NCBI RefSeq assembly: GCF_047549485.1
Contig: NZ_CP180191.1
Coordinates: 2,604,001 to 2,668,000, forward strand
Direction: 5' to 3'
DNA length: 64,000 nucleotides
Source: Piscinibacterium candidicorallinum
GTDB lineage: Bacteria; Pseudomonadota; Gammaproteobacteria; Burkholderiales; Burkholderiaceae_C
Below the pieces are notes generated by a model. The model searched no databases. It had not been told where the DNA came from and saw nothing but the letters and a program-made list of their open reading frames with translations. Each line of letters begins with the position of its first letter. Within the stretch, counting starts at the first letter, position 1. This document shows, one piece after another, positions 26,207 through 35,137 of the stretch. Made by a program: the position numbers and the translations under genes.

Positions 26207-26548
26207 ATGCGCAAACTTATCAGACCCGCACTGTTCGCCCTGGCGCTGCTGCCCCTGGCAGGCACTGCCCTGGCACAGACGCAGACCACCTTTCGTACCG
26301 TGCCGATCCCGGCCGACCCGAAGGTGGCGCCCAAGGCGGTGATCGGCCAGGGCGTGTTCCCGACCGTGCTGCTCAACGGCAAGCCCTTCAAGATGGCGGC
26401 CGGCGCAAAGATCTTCGGGACCAACAACCTGATCGTGCTGCACGCCAACCTGCCCGTGGGCGCGGTGGTGCGCTATGCGTTGAACCCCAACGGCGAGGTC
26501 CGCACCATCTGGATCCTCACCGACGCGGAGAAGGCCCGCAATCCCTGA
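26207..26548 (+). CDS. small exported protein of unknown function
   Basis: 113 residues from ATG 26207. Signal peptide RKLIRPALFALALLPLAGTALAQ cleaved after about residue 22. The mature part is beta-rich with no cysteines (AVIGQGVFPTVLLNGKPFKM, NNLIVLHANLPVGAVVRYAL). Small periplasmic proteins of this kind are widespread in Burkholderiales; function unknown. Confidence 0.7.
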   Translation: MRKLIRPALFALALLPLAGTALAQTQTTFRTVPIPADPKVAPKAVIGQGVFPTVLLNGKPFKMAAGAKIFGTNNLIVLHANLPVGAVVRYALNPNGEVRTIWILTDAEKARNP

Positions 26549-26592
26549 GCCTTCGAGTTTTCGCGCGACGGTTTCCCCCGCAGGTTGGATCC

Positions 26593-26713
26593 GGGGGCTT
26601 CGGAAACCGTAGCGAGCGGGTCAAGCTGTGCGCGAGGAGCGCAGGCAGTACGAGTAGTACGACGAGCACCGCAGTGCGCAGATTGGCCCGCGCAGTAGGT
26701 TTACGAAGCCCCC
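26593..26713. repeat. long imperfect hairpin, about 120 nt
   Basis: GGGGGCTTCGGAAACC on the left pairs with GGTTTACGAAGCCCCC on the right. Inside, GCGGGTCAAGCTGTGCGC pairs with GCGCAGATTGGCCCGC, and the tip is GTAC-GAGTA-GTAC. Arms of about 40 nt are nearly complementary throughout. It sits 45 nt before the miaB start and could be a structured leader or a mobile palindromic repeat. Confidence 0.65.
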
Positions 26714-26757
26714 GTAACCGCACCGGCTCTAAACCGGCCCCCGGCAAGGAAGTATCT

Positions 26758-28125
26758 GTGAGTCACAGTCAAGGCAAGAAGCTGTACATCCGCACCTTCG
26801 GGTGCCAGATGAACGAGTACGACTCGGACAAGATGGCCGACGTACTGCGGCAAAGCGAGGGGCTCACCCTCACCCAGACGCCCGATGACGCCGATGTCAT
26901 CCTCTTCAACACCTGCTCGGTGCGCGAGAAGGCGCAGGAGAAGGTCTTCAGCGATCTGGGGCGCGTCAAGCACCTCAAGCAGCAGAACCCCAACCTGATC
27001 ATCGGTGTGGGCGGCTGCGTGGCCAGCCAGGAAGGCGCGCACATCGTCAGCCGTGCGCCCTATGTGGACGTGGTCTTCGGCCCGCAGACCCTGCACCGCC
27101 TGCCCGAACTCATTGAGGCCAAGCGCTCAACCGGCCGCTCGCAGGTGGACATCTCCTTCCCCGAGATCGAGAAGTTCGACAACATGCCGCCGGCCCGCGT
27201 GGACGGCCCTACGGCGTTTGTGAGCATCATGGAAGGCTGCAGCAAGTACTGCAGCTTCTGCGTGGTGCCCTACACCCGTGGCACCGAGGTCAGCCGGCCC
27301 TTTGAGGACGTGCTCACCGAGATCGCCGATCTGGCCGACCAGGGCGTCAAGGAAGTGACCCTGCTGGGCCAGAACGTGAACGCCTACCGCGGCCAGATGG
27401 GCAAGAGCGAGGACTACGCCGACTTCGCGCTGCTGCTGGAGTACGTGCACGAGATCCCGGGCATCCAGCGCATCCGCTACACCACCAGCCACCCCAAGGA
27501 AATGACGCAGCGTCTGATCGACGTCTATGCCGAGTACCCCAAGCTGGTCAATTTCCTGCACCTGCCCGTGCAAAGCGGCAGCGACCGCGTGCTGGCCGCC
27601 ATGAAGCGCGGCTACACCACGCTGGAATACAAGAGCATCATCCGCCGCTTGCGCGCCGTGCGCCCGGACATCTGCATCTCCAGCGATTTCATCGTCGGCT
27701 TCCCCGGCGAGACCGAGGACGACTTCGCCAAGACCCTGAAGCTGGTCGAAGACTGCTACTTCGACCAGAGCTTCTCCTTCATCTACAGCCGCCGCCCCGG
27801 CACCCCCGCGGCCGACCTGACGGATGACACGCCCCAAGGCGTGAAGCTCGAGCGTCTGCAGCGCCTGCAAGACGTCCTCACCAAGCACGGCAGCGAGATC
27901 AGCAGCCGCATGGTGGGCACAGTGCAGAAGGTGCTGGTCGAAGGGCCCTCGCGCAAGGACGCCAGCGAGCTGATGGGCCGCACCGAGAACAACCGCATCG
28001 TCAACTTTGCCGGCCAGCCCAGGCTGATCGGCCAGATGGTGGACATGCGCATCACCCAGGCCTACCCCAACTCCCTGCGCGGCGAGCTGGTGACGGTCGA
28101 TGCGGTGCTGGCCGCGGCCGAGTGA
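26758..28125 (+). CDS. miaB: tRNA-2-methylthio-N6-dimethylallyladenosine synthase
   Basis: 455 residues from GTG 26758 with an AAGGAAG ribosome site. The frame is open far upstream, but the family starts here (KLYIRTFGCQMNEYDSDKM). Three N-terminal cysteines (in FGCQMN, FNTCSV, GGCVAS) hold the auxiliary iron-sulphur cluster; the radical-SAM triad CSKYCSFC lies at 161-168. A TRAM domain closes the protein. Adds a methylthio group to i6A37 of tRNAs reading UNN codons. Confidence 0.96.
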   Translation: MSHSQGKKLYIRTFGCQMNEYDSDKMADVLRQSEGLTLTQTPDDADVILFNTCSVREKAQEKVFSDLGRVKHLKQQNPNLIIGVGGCVASQEGAHIVSRAPYVDVVFGPQTLHRLPELIEAKRSTGRSQVDISFPEIEKFDNMPPARVDGPTAFVSIMEGCSKYCSFCVVPYTRGTEVSRPFEDVLTEIADLADQGVKEVTLLGQNVNAYRGQMGKSEDYADFALLLEYVHEIPGIQRIRYTTSHPKEMTQRLIDVYAEYPKLVNFLHLPVQSGSDRVLAAMKRGYTTLEYKSIIRRLRAVRPDICISSDFIVGFPGETEDDFAKTLKLVEDCYFDQSFSFIYSRRPGTPAADLTDDTPQGVKLERLQRLQDVLTKHGSEISSRMVGTVQKVLVEGPSRKDASELMGRTENNRIVNFAGQPRLIGQMVDMRITQAYPNSLRGELVTVDAVLAAAE

Positions 28126-28712
28126 GCCTCACGCCCGAGCCACTGCTTGAACGCCTGAAAGCCGCACCCACCGAGGTGCGGCTTTCTCGTTTGTGCCTGC
28201 GCTGGCCGGAGCCCGACACGGCGGCGCTGCGCACGCAGGCCATCAACGCCGCCCTGCCCTTCCTGAACCCCTGGGTCTGGTGGACCGAACAGCCGCTCAA
28301 CGAGGCGCGCGTGCTGGAGCGCACGCTGGAAGCGCGCGACGCATTTGAGCAGGGCCGCTTCCAGATCTGGCACCTGTGGTCACTGGAGACCGGCGCCTTT
28401 CTGGGCGGCATCGACCTGCACAGCTGGGACCTGGATGTACCGCGCTGCCAGCTCGGCTACTGGGCCCTGCCCGACAGCGCGGGCCAAGGCCTGCTGACTG
28501 AAGCCTGCCGCTGGGCCGTGGATTGGGCCTTTGCCCAGGGTGTGGCGCGCATCGAGGCCTTCTGCGACTCACGCAACCATGCCTCGCACCGCATGGCGCA
28601 GCGCCTGGGCATGCAGCGCGAGGGCATCCTGCACGCCTACACACGCGACATGCACGGCGAGCTGGAAGATGAAGTGGTGTTTGCCATCACGCGCGCCGGG
28701 CAGCGCACGTAG
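28122..28712 (+). CDS. GNAT family acetyltransferase (RimJ/RimL-like)
   Basis: 196 residues from GTG 28122, whose GTGA overlaps the miaB stop. GNAT features: LGGIDLHSWDLDVPRCQLGYW near 90-110, then PDSAGQGLLTEACRWAVDWAF near 112-132 (acetyl-CoA loop) and the final ASHRMAQRLGMQREGILHAY near 150. It probably acetylates a protein N-terminus or small amine; target unknown. A perfect terminator-like hairpin lies over codons 13-22, so a start further in cannot be ruled out. Confidence 0.82.
   Translation: MSLTPEPLLERLKAAPTEVRLSRLCLRWPEPDTAALRTQAINAALPFLNPWVWWTEQPLNEARVLERTLEARDAFEQGRFQIWHLWSLETGAFLGGIDLHSWDLDVPRCQLGYWALPDSAGQGLLTEACRWAVDWAFAQGVARIEAFCDSRNHASHRMAQRLGMQREGILHAYTRDMHGELEDEVVFAITRAGQRT
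28158..28190 (+). terminator. terminator-like hairpin just after miaB
   Basis: AAAGCCGCACC-6 nt-GGTGCGGCTTT, a perfect 11-bp stem, followed by CTCGTTT. It begins 33 nt after the miaB stop but lies inside the predicted GNAT coding sequence, so its role as terminator is uncertain. Confidence 0.5.
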
Positions 28713-28742
28713 GCCGGACAGCGCAGCCGGGCCGGCTAGCGC

Positions 28743-29588
28743 TCAGGCGGCCGTGCCCATCATCTCCCCCATGCGGATCGCCCCACCCGGCGCCCAGGCC
28801 GGGTTGAACTGCATCCAGCCCTTGGGGAAGAGCATCACCACCGTGGAGCCGAGCAGGAAGCGGCCCATCTCCGCGCCCTGCGCAAGTTCGATGGGCTGCT
28901 TGTCGTAGCGCCAGTCGCGCACGGCGCCCGGCCGCGGCGGGTTCACCACGCCGTGCCACACCGTGGCCATGCTGCCCACGATGGTGGCGCCCACCAGCAC
29001 CAGCACAAACGGGCCCCTGGGCGTCTCGAACACGCAGACCACGCGCTCGTTGCGTGCAAACAGGCCCGGCACGCCGCGTGCCGTGGTGGGGTTCACCGAG
29101 AACAGCTCGCCGGGCACGTGGATCATGCGCGTCAGCCGCCCGGCGCAGGGCATGTGGATGCGGTGATAGTCCTTGGGGCTCAGGTACAGGCAGGCAAAGC
29201 TGCCGTCTCTGAACTGCCCGGCCAGCAGCTCGTCACCGCCCACCAGCGCGGCGGTGCTGTAGTGGTGACCCTTGGCCTGGAAGATCTGGTCGCGCTCAAT
29301 CGCCCCGAACTGGCTGATGGCGCCGTCCACCGGGCAGATGAAGGGCGCATCGGCCAGCGGGCGGGCGCCCGGCTTGAGCGCGCGGGTGAAGAAGTCGTTG
29401 AAGCTGGCGTAGGCCGCGGGGTTGGGCTCGGCGGCCTCGGCCATGTTCACGCCATAGCGGCGGATGAACCACTTGATGACCGACTGCGTGCGCGCGCCGC
29501 CCTGGGAGCGGGCCGCCGCCCCGGCCGCGCGGGTCATGAGGCCCTTGGGCATGAGGTACTGGGGCAGGACGGCAAGACGATCGGACAC
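28743..29588 (-). CDS. psd: phosphatidylserine decarboxylase
   Basis: 281 residues from GTG 29588 (VSDRLAVLPQYLMPKG), the standard start region of the family. Proenzyme cleaved at the LGST motif (GRFLLGSTVVML, Ser near 253) to make the pyruvoyl-bearing small subunit. FNDFFTRALK near 57 and DYHRIHMPCAGRL near 140 are also typical. Makes phosphatidylethanolamine at the inner membrane. Ends close to the GNAT gene, facing it. Confidence 0.95.
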   Translation of the reverse strand: MSDRLAVLPQYLMPKGLMTRAAGAAARSQGGARTQSVIKWFIRRYGVNMAEAAEPNPAAYASFNDFFTRALKPGARPLADAPFICPVDGAISQFGAIERDQIFQAKGHHYSTAALVGGDELLAGQFRDGSFACLYLSPKDYHRIHMPCAGRLTRMIHVPGELFSVNPTTARGVPGLFARNERVVCVFETPRGPFVLVLVGATIVGSMATVWHGVVNPPRPGAVRDWRYDKQPIELAQGAEMGRFLLGSTVVMLFPKGWMQFNPAWAPGGAIRMGEMMGTAA

Positions 29589-29919
29589 AGCTGAATCTCG
29601 GTATGAATGCAACGGCGCGCAGTGTATTGCCGCAGGCACCTGCAAGGCGTGGCGCCAGGGCTTGCGCCCCCCCAACCACCGAGTGGGAGGCGCCATGGCC
29701 GGCGGGCGACGCATTGCCGGAACTGCACCACAACGCATGACACGCCACCCGCCGCTGGTGCCCACGACCGTGGCCGACACCGCCGCGCTGTGGTTTGATT
29801 CGCGCTCCCGCGCATCAGTCTGGCGGGTGCAGCCCGTCACCCGGATGCACCCCGCAGGCGCCGCGCGCGACGCAACCCGCGACTGTTCCGCCTCACCACC
29901 ACCGACAGGCCCCGCCACC
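29589..29919. other. divergent promoter region of psd and the metalloprotease
   Basis: About 330 bp without a supported gene. The long frame from 29464 that runs into the protease gene has no family likeness before the lipoprotein signal at 29920. I cannot name promoter boxes with confidence. Confidence 0.45.
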
Positions 29920-32763
29920 ATGCTCTCGCCGCGTTCCTCCTTTCCTCTGGCTCCCATCACCCTGGCTGTCTCGCTCGCGCTGAGCGGCTGCGCCATCTCC
30001 GTGGAGGCGCCGCAGTCTGCGCCCGCCCCGGTGGCTGCACCGGCTGCGGCCCCGGTGGCTGCAGCAGCCCCCGCGGCACCGCGCCCCGCCGCAGCACCCG
30101 GTGCGCCCGGTGCCGCGCCTGCTGCACAGACAGCCGGTGCGCCTGCAGCGGCCGCACCCGGCGCCACGCCGCCCGCCGGTGCCGGCGCGCCGGCCCCCGG
30201 CGCCCTGCGCCCCTTCGCGGAAGTCAGCCGCGACGCCAAGCGCAAGGACGGCTTCCTGCCGCTGTGGACCAAGGATGAGCGCGTGCTGATCGAGATCAGC
30301 CCCGAGCAGCTCAACAAGCCCATGTTCTTCGCCGTGAACGTGATGAACGGCATTGGCGAGCCGCAGCTCATGGGCGGTCTGATGGGCGGCAGCTGGGGCG
30401 TGGGCCGCAGCCAGGTGGTGGAACTGCGCCGCGTGGGCAACACCCTGCAGGTGATCGCGCAGAACCTGGCCGGCGTGGCCAAGCCCGGTACGCCGAACGC
30501 CCTGAGCGTCGAGCAGAACTTCTCCGACAGCCTGATCGGCAGCATTCCGGTGCTGTCGGCCCCGCACCCCGAGCGCAAGACCTTCCTGGTGGAAGCCAAC
30601 GCCCTGCTGTTCACGGACATTCCCTACACGGGTGGCGTGCTGGAGCGCAACTACCGCCAGAACTACGCCATCGATGCGCGCAACAGCAGCATCGAGAAGA
30701 CCTGGTCCGAAGCCGACCGCGTGGCCTTCAGCGTCAAGGCGCACTACGGCACCGCACGCATTGCCACGCCGCAGCCGCCCATGCCGGGCGCCGCGCCGCT
30801 CCCCCCCGGTGCGCCGGTGCCCTCCGTGCCGATCACCCTGCCTGATCCGCGCAGCCTGTTCTTCACGTACTACTACAGCTTCTCGGCGCTGCCGGCCCAG
30901 CCCATGCGCGCCCGCGCCGCTGACCCGCGTGTCGGCTTCTTCACCACCCCGGTCTGGGACTTCGACAACGAGAAGTCGCCCACGGCGCGCATGCACCAGG
31001 TGAACCGCTGGCGCCTGGAGAAGAAAGACCCCAACGCCGCGATCTCCGAGCCCGTCAAGCCCATCACCTTCTGGCTGGACCGCAACATCCCCGAGCAGTA
31101 CCGCGAGCCCATCCGCCAGGGCGTGCTGGAGTGGAACAAGGCCTTCGAGAAGGCTGGCTTCAAGAACGCCGTGCGTGTGGAAATGCAGCCGGCCGATGCC
31201 GACTGGGACACCGCCGACGTGCGCCGCGCGTCCATCCGCTGGCAGACCGTGCCGCGCTCGGCCTACGGCGCCATCGGCCCCTCGCAGGTGGACCCGCGCT
31301 CCGGTGAGATTCTGGATGCCGACATCGCCTTCGACGCCAACACCGTGCGCAACCTGCGCCTGTTTGCCACCGAAGCCGCCGGCACCCTGGCCGGTGCCGG
31401 CAACGCCAACATGATCCCCGGCACCGCAGCTGGCGAGCAGGCGTATTGCGACATCGGCGCCGCCTCGGCCCACGAGCTGGGCTTTGCGCTGGATGTGCTT
31501 GAGTCCCGTGGTGACATCGACCTCGACAACAAGGGCGCCGACCAGTTTGTCTTTGGCTGGCTCAAGGAAACCGCGATGCACGAGGTGGGCCACACCCTGG
31601 GCATGCGCCACAACTTCCGCGCCTCCACCATCCACCCGCTGGCCAAGCTGCGTGACCCGGCCTTCGTCAAGGCCAATGGCATCACGGGTTCAGTCATGGA
31701 GTACCCCGCGTTCAACCTGAACCGCGCCGGCAAGCCGCAAGGCCCCTACTTCATGGAGACGGTGGGCGCCTACGACATCTGGGCCATCCAGTACGCCTAC
31801 ACGCCCTTCACGCCGGAGCAGGAAGCCGCCGAACTCGCCAAGATCGCCGGCCGCAGCGCCGAGCCGCAGCTGGCCTATTCGTCCGACGAAGAGAACTTCG
31901 AGGGCATGGACCCGCTGGTGAACCAGTTCGATCTGGGTGACGATCCGCTGGCCTTTGCCAAGGAACGCTTTGCCATCGTGGAAGACCTCTGGAGCCGCGC
32001 GCAGAGCCGCCAGCTCAAGCCGGGCCAGAGCTTTGCCACCCTGCGCCGCCAGGTACAGCGCGGCATGACGGAAATGCGCCGCGCATCAAGCATCACCGCC
32101 CGCTACGTGGGTGGCGCCAATGTGGTGCGTGACTTTGCGGGCACCAACCGCAACCCCATCACGCCCGTGCCCGCCGCCAAGCAGCGCGAGGCCCTGCAGA
32201 CCCTGGCTACCAACGTGCTCTCCACCAACGCGTTCAAGTTCAAGCCGGACTTCGTGCAGAAGCTCACGGCCAACCGCCTTGAGATCAGCGACTCGGCCGC
32301 CGGTGGTGGCCAGCCGCTCACCACCGAGTACCGCCTGGCCAATGAAGTGCTGACCACCCAGCGCGCCGTGCTCGCCCAGCTGCTCAACGACCGCACCGCC
32401 ACCAACCTGCTGGAGAACGCCCTGCGTGACACCGGCAACCCGATGCGCCTGTCCGAGGTGTACGAAACCGTGCGTGGCGCAGTGTGGTCTGAGCTGGCGA
32501 GCGGTGCCGACATTGGCCAGTTCCGTCGCAACCTGCAGCGCGAGCACGTGCGTGCACTGAGCGAGCAGCTGGTGCGCCCCGCGCCCAACATGCCGGCCGA
32601 TGCCAAGGCCCTGATGCGCGAACAGGCCCGCAGCCTGCTGGCGCAGCTCAAGGCCGCTGCCGCCAAGGGCAACCGCTCGCCCGAAGCCCGCGCCCACCTG
32701 GCCGAAAGTGCCAACACCCTGCAAGAGGCCCTGAGCGCACCGCTGATGCGCACCGGCGCCTGA
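29920..32763 (+). CDS. zinc-dependent metalloprotease lipoprotein (DUF5117/DUF5118)
   Basis: 947 residues from ATG 29920, giving a lipoprotein signal peptide with lipobox LSGC (about 21-24). An Ala/Pro-rich, low-complexity spacer runs to about residue 95. Then comes the DUF5118-DUF5117 layout, with a metzincin-like zinc site HEVGHTLGMRHNF at 554-566. The C-terminal 250 residues are helical (DUF4953-like). Probably anchored at the outer membrane and acting in the periplasm or outside; natural substrate unknown. Confidence 0.85.
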   Translation: MLSPRSSFPLAPITLAVSLALSGCAISVEAPQSAPAPVAAPAAAPVAAAAPAAPRPAAAPGAPGAAPAAQTAGAPAAAAPGATPPAGAGAPAPGALRPFAEVSRDAKRKDGFLPLWTKDERVLIEISPEQLNKPMFFAVNVMNGIGEPQLMGGLMGGSWGVGRSQVVELRRVGNTLQVIAQNLAGVAKPGTPNALSVEQNFSDSLIGSIPVLSAPHPERKTFLVEANALLFTDIPYTGGVLERNYRQNYAIDARNSSIEKTWSEADRVAFSVKAHYGTARIATPQPPMPGAAPLPPGAPVPSVPITLPDPRSLFFTYYYSFSALPAQPMRARAADPRVGFFTTPVWDFDNEKSPTARMHQVNRWRLEKKDPNAAISEPVKPITFWLDRNIPEQYREPIRQGVLEWNKAFEKAGFKNAVRVEMQPADADWDTADVRRASIRWQTVPRSAYGAIGPSQVDPRSGEILDADIAFDANTVRNLRLFATEAAGTLAGAGNANMIPGTAAGEQAYCDIGAASAHELGFALDVLESRGDIDLDNKGADQFVFGWLKETAMHEVGHTLGMRHNFRASTIHPLAKLRDPAFVKANGITGSVMEYPAFNLNRAGKPQGPYFMETVGAYDIWAIQYAYTPFTPEQEAAELAKIAGRSAEPQLAYSSDEENFEGMDPLVNQFDLGDDPLAFAKERFAIVEDLWSRAQSRQLKPGQSFATLRRQVQRGMTEMRRASSITARYVGGANVVRDFAGTNRNPITPVPAAKQREALQTLATNVLSTNAFKFKPDFVQKLTANRLEISDSAAGGGQPLTTEYRLANEVLTTQRAVLAQLLNDRTATNLLENALRDTGNPMRLSEVYETVRGAVWSELASGADIGQFRRNLQREHVRALSEQLVRPAPNMPADAKALMREQARSLLAQLKAAAAKGNRSPEARAHLAESANTLQEALSAPLMRTGA

Positions 32764-32790
32764 GCAGGCACGCAAGGAACCCCGCCCCGC

Positions 32791-33753
32791 ATGAGTACCG
32801 TCACCCAGCTCTTTGACGCTGCCAGCCTCTCCAATGCCGAGCTCGCACACCTGTGCGGGCCCATGGACGAGAACCTGAGGCAGATTGAAGCCGGGCTGGA
32901 CGTGACGATTGCGCGGCGGGGCGCGCAGTTCACCGTGCGCGGCACCGGCATCACCACCGGCCGCGCCCTGCGCGTGCTGGAGCACTTTGCCGGCGTGGCG
33001 CACCGCGCCATTGATGTGGAAGAGATCCAGCTCGCAATGATCGAGATGGGCGCCGCCCAGCCCATCAGCATCGATGGCGACGGCACCGAGGGCACCGTGC
33101 TGCGCGTGCGCCGCGCGGGCCTGACCGGCCGCACGCCCAACCAGCGCCAGTACCTGCAGCAGATCCTGGGGCATGACATCAGCTTCGGCATCGGCCCCGC
33201 CGGCACCGGCAAGACCTACCTGGCCGTGGCCTGCGCCGTGGACGCGCTGGAGCGCGAGGCGGTCAAACGCATCGTGCTCACCCGCCCGGCCGTGGAAGCC
33301 GGCGAGCGCCTGGGTTTTCTGCCCGGCGATTTGGCGCAGAAGGTGGACCCCTACCTGCGCCCCCTGTACGACGCGCTCTATGACCTCTACGGCCTGGAGC
33401 GCACGCAGAAGGCCATCGACAAGCAGATCATCGAGATCGCACCCCTGGCCTACATGCGTGGCCGCACCCTGAACCACGCCTTCATCATCCTGGACGAGGC
33501 GCAGAACACCACGCCCGAGCAGATGAAGATGTTTCTCACCCGCATCGGCTTCGGCAGCAAGGCCGTGGTCACGGGCGACGTGAGCCAGATTGACCTGCCG
33601 CGCGGCAGCAAGAGCGGCCTGATCGACGCGCGGCGCATCCTGGTGGGCGTGCGCGGTATTGCGTTTACTGAATTCAATTCCAGCGACGTCGTGCGCCACC
33701 CCCTGGTCGCCCGCATCGTGGACGCCTATGCCGAGCACGAGAGCAAGCAGTAA
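32791..33753 (+). CDS. phoH: PhoH family NTPase
   Basis: 320 residues. An N-terminal KH-like segment of about 110 residues leads to the PhoH ATPase: GPAGTGKTYLAVACAVDAL (Walker A near 133), RPAVEAGERLGFLPGDL near 168 and AFIILDEAQNTTPEQMKMFL (Walker B near 232). Linked to RNA metabolism together with YbeY, whose start overlaps its 3' end. First gene of the conserved phoH-ybeY-corC-lnt group, which here is interrupted. Confidence 0.94.
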   Translation: MSTVTQLFDAASLSNAELAHLCGPMDENLRQIEAGLDVTIARRGAQFTVRGTGITTGRALRVLEHFAGVAHRAIDVEEIQLAMIEMGAAQPISIDGDGTEGTVLRVRRAGLTGRTPNQRQYLQQILGHDISFGIGPAGTGKTYLAVACAVDALEREAVKRIVLTRPAVEAGERLGFLPGDLAQKVDPYLRPLYDALYDLYGLERTQKAIDKQIIEIAPLAYMRGRTLNHAFIILDEAQNTTPEQMKMFLTRIGFGSKAVVTGDVSQIDLPRGSKSGLIDARRILVGVRGIAFTEFNSSDVVRHPLVARIVDAYAEHESKQ

Positions 33754-34336
33754 GGCCGCCGGCGCCACGCGCGCCAACGCGGGCCAGGCCAAGGCCAGGG
33801 CCACGCTCAAGCCCCAGAAGAGCCAAAAGCCCAAAACGCCCCGGCCGCCCCAAGAGCGCCAGAAGCCGCCAAAGCCCCAGAAGCCACTCAATCTGCGCCT
33901 GGCCCTGCAGGCCGCAGACATTGACGACACCCTGCTCCCCGCCCGCAGCGCCCTGCGCCGCTGGGTGTTGCGCGCCCTGCAGGCCGACGCAGAACTCACC
34001 CTGCGCTTCGTCGGCCGCCGCGAAGGCCGCAGCCTGAACCGCGACCACCGCGGCCGTGACTACGCCACCAACGTGCTCACCTTTGAATACGGCACCGGCC
34101 CAGACGGCCTGCTGCGCGGCGACATCGTCATCTGCCTGCCCGTGGTCATTGCAGAAGCCAAGGCCCAGAAGAAAACCCTGCGCCAGCATCTGGCCCACAT
34201 GGTGGTGCACGGCACCCTGCACGCCCAGGGGCACGACCACATCGAAGACGACCAAGCCGAGGCCATGGAGCAGCTGGAGCGCCAGATTCTGGCCGGGCTG
34301 CGCGTGCCGGATCCCTACGGCGTAAGTCTCGTCTGA
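33728..34336 (+). CDS. ybeY: endoribonuclease / rRNA maturation factor YbeY
   Basis: 202 residues from ATG 33728, overlapping phoH by 26 nt. The first 50 residues are an unusual Lys/Pro/Gln/Ala-rich tail; the enzyme proper starts near LNLRLALQAAD. Zinc motif HGTLHAQGHDH (near 158-168) is intact. It trims 16S rRNA and takes part in ribosome quality control. The gene ends right at the left border of the cassette island; corC, its usual downstream partner, is 8.6 kb away. Confidence 0.93.
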   Translation: MPSTRASSKAAGATRANAGQAKARATLKPQKSQKPKTPRPPQERQKPPKPQKPLNLRLALQAADIDDTLLPARSALRRWVLRALQADAELTLRFVGRREGRSLNRDHRGRDYATNVLTFEYGTGPDGLLRGDIVICLPVVIAEAKAQKKTLRQHLAHMVVHGTLHAQGHDHIEDDQAEAMEQLERQILAGLRVPDPYGVSLV

Positions 34337-34764
34337 GGGCGGCTTATATCGTTACGCCACTCGTGCGTCACTTTTACGTCCCTAACTCGAGACGCCGCTT
34401 TCCAGATCTTCACCGATGAGTGATAGGCGAGACTCAGTTCATGGGCTGTGCTCCAACTGATTGCTACAGCTGGGCCACCTCCATATCCCTCTTGAACTGG
34501 CGTCACGCCTGGAGTCCGGTCCGCGATCAAGACATGACCTAGGAATTCATCTCCGCGATCGGTCAGTCTGTAGATCGCGACTTTGGTCGTTAGCCCTTCG
34601 TACTCACCGCAAACCCTAGAAATTCTGGTTGCTTTGTACTTTCCGTCTGGGGAGGCAATATCTTCAATCCGTCGATCGCTGCATGGCCCGCTGTTTAGGC
34701 TATAGATTCCAACGCCAAGCCATGCGACACCCAACACCACCAAAAGAGCACGAACGTATTTCAT
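34315..34764 (-). CDS. cassette-borne exported protein of unknown function (3' end rewritten)
   Basis: 149 residues. One N-terminal hydrophobic segment (RALLVVLGVAWLGVGIYSL) makes it membrane-anchored or exported. The rest is beta-rich with two cysteines (GPCSDRR, ISRVCGEY). The last 15 or so codons run antisense into the end of ybeY, so the natural stop was lost when this border formed; a half-attC (GGCGTAAC) lies inside the frame. Last gene of the distal array. Confidence 0.55.
   Translation of the reverse strand: MKYVRALLVVLGVAWLGVGIYSLNSGPCSDRRIEDIASPDGKYKATRISRVCGEYEGLTTKVAIYRLTDRGDEFLGHVLIADRTPGVTPVQEGYGGGPAVAISWSTAHELSLAYHSSVKIWKAASRVRDVKVTHEWRNDISRPQTRLTP
34337..34357 (-). other. half attC at the left border of the cassette island
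   Basis: On the minus strand GGCGTAAC looks like the R'' end of an attC, but no partner end follows: the sequence goes straight into the 3' end of ybeY. This marks the island border at about 34337. Confidence 0.4.
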
Positions 34765-34789
34765 CGTTCCTAAAACAGCTGGGAATTCC

Positions 34790-34966
34790 GGGAAATAGGG
34801 TCAGGACTTGCCTTTTCCCCACCACAAAATAGGTTGAATTCGGACGAACAAAACGGCCTACACCTTTTGCCGCAGCTCCGCACGCTGCATGCGAAAAATC
34901 AGGTATCACTGCAGAAAATAAGATCAATTTCGGACACGCTGAAAAAGGGCAAACGGCAAGATCTAC
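34790..34966. repeat. palindromic mobile-type element, copy 1 (diverged)
   Basis: Left end GGGAAATAGGGTCAGGACTT, then AATAGGTTGAATTCGGACG, and a right part with GGGCAAACGGCAAGATCTAC. Shares the order of blocks with the copies at 35514 and 38035. No transposase inside. Together with a weak attC end it fills the gene-less stretch 34765-35131. Confidence 0.55.
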
Positions 34967-35081
34967 CTTCAAATGCGGCTTATGTGGCCTGCCAGCTTCG
35001 TAGATTCCACATCGGCACGCGACGGCCTCGAACCCACTTCAGATGCCGGATACGCGACGGCAGATTTCTCTCCCAGCCAGC

Positions 35082-35137
35082 ACTCAACGATCAGATCTTG
35101 CTGTGCTTTGGGGGAGTCTATATAAGAATTGTTAGAC
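35082..35137 (-). other. weak attC-like site
   Basis: Starts with GTCTAACAATTC, a typical attC R''-L'' beginning, and ends in GTTGAGT (fits GTTRRRY). The interior does not pair well, so the site is decayed or recombined. The TAA of the next gene lies in its R'' end. Confidence 0.4.

Noticed and set aside
26593..26713. tRNA, tmRNA or riboswitch reading of the long hairpin
   Set aside because: No cloverleaf, no CCA-type acceptor, and no riboswitch core that I recognise; a single long stem fits better with a palindromic repeat.
29893..31635. 580-residue minus-strand frame opposite the metalloprotease
   Set aside because: Shadow frame; the C-terminal CSRRG-type repeats come from the Ala/Pro-rich linker read backwards.
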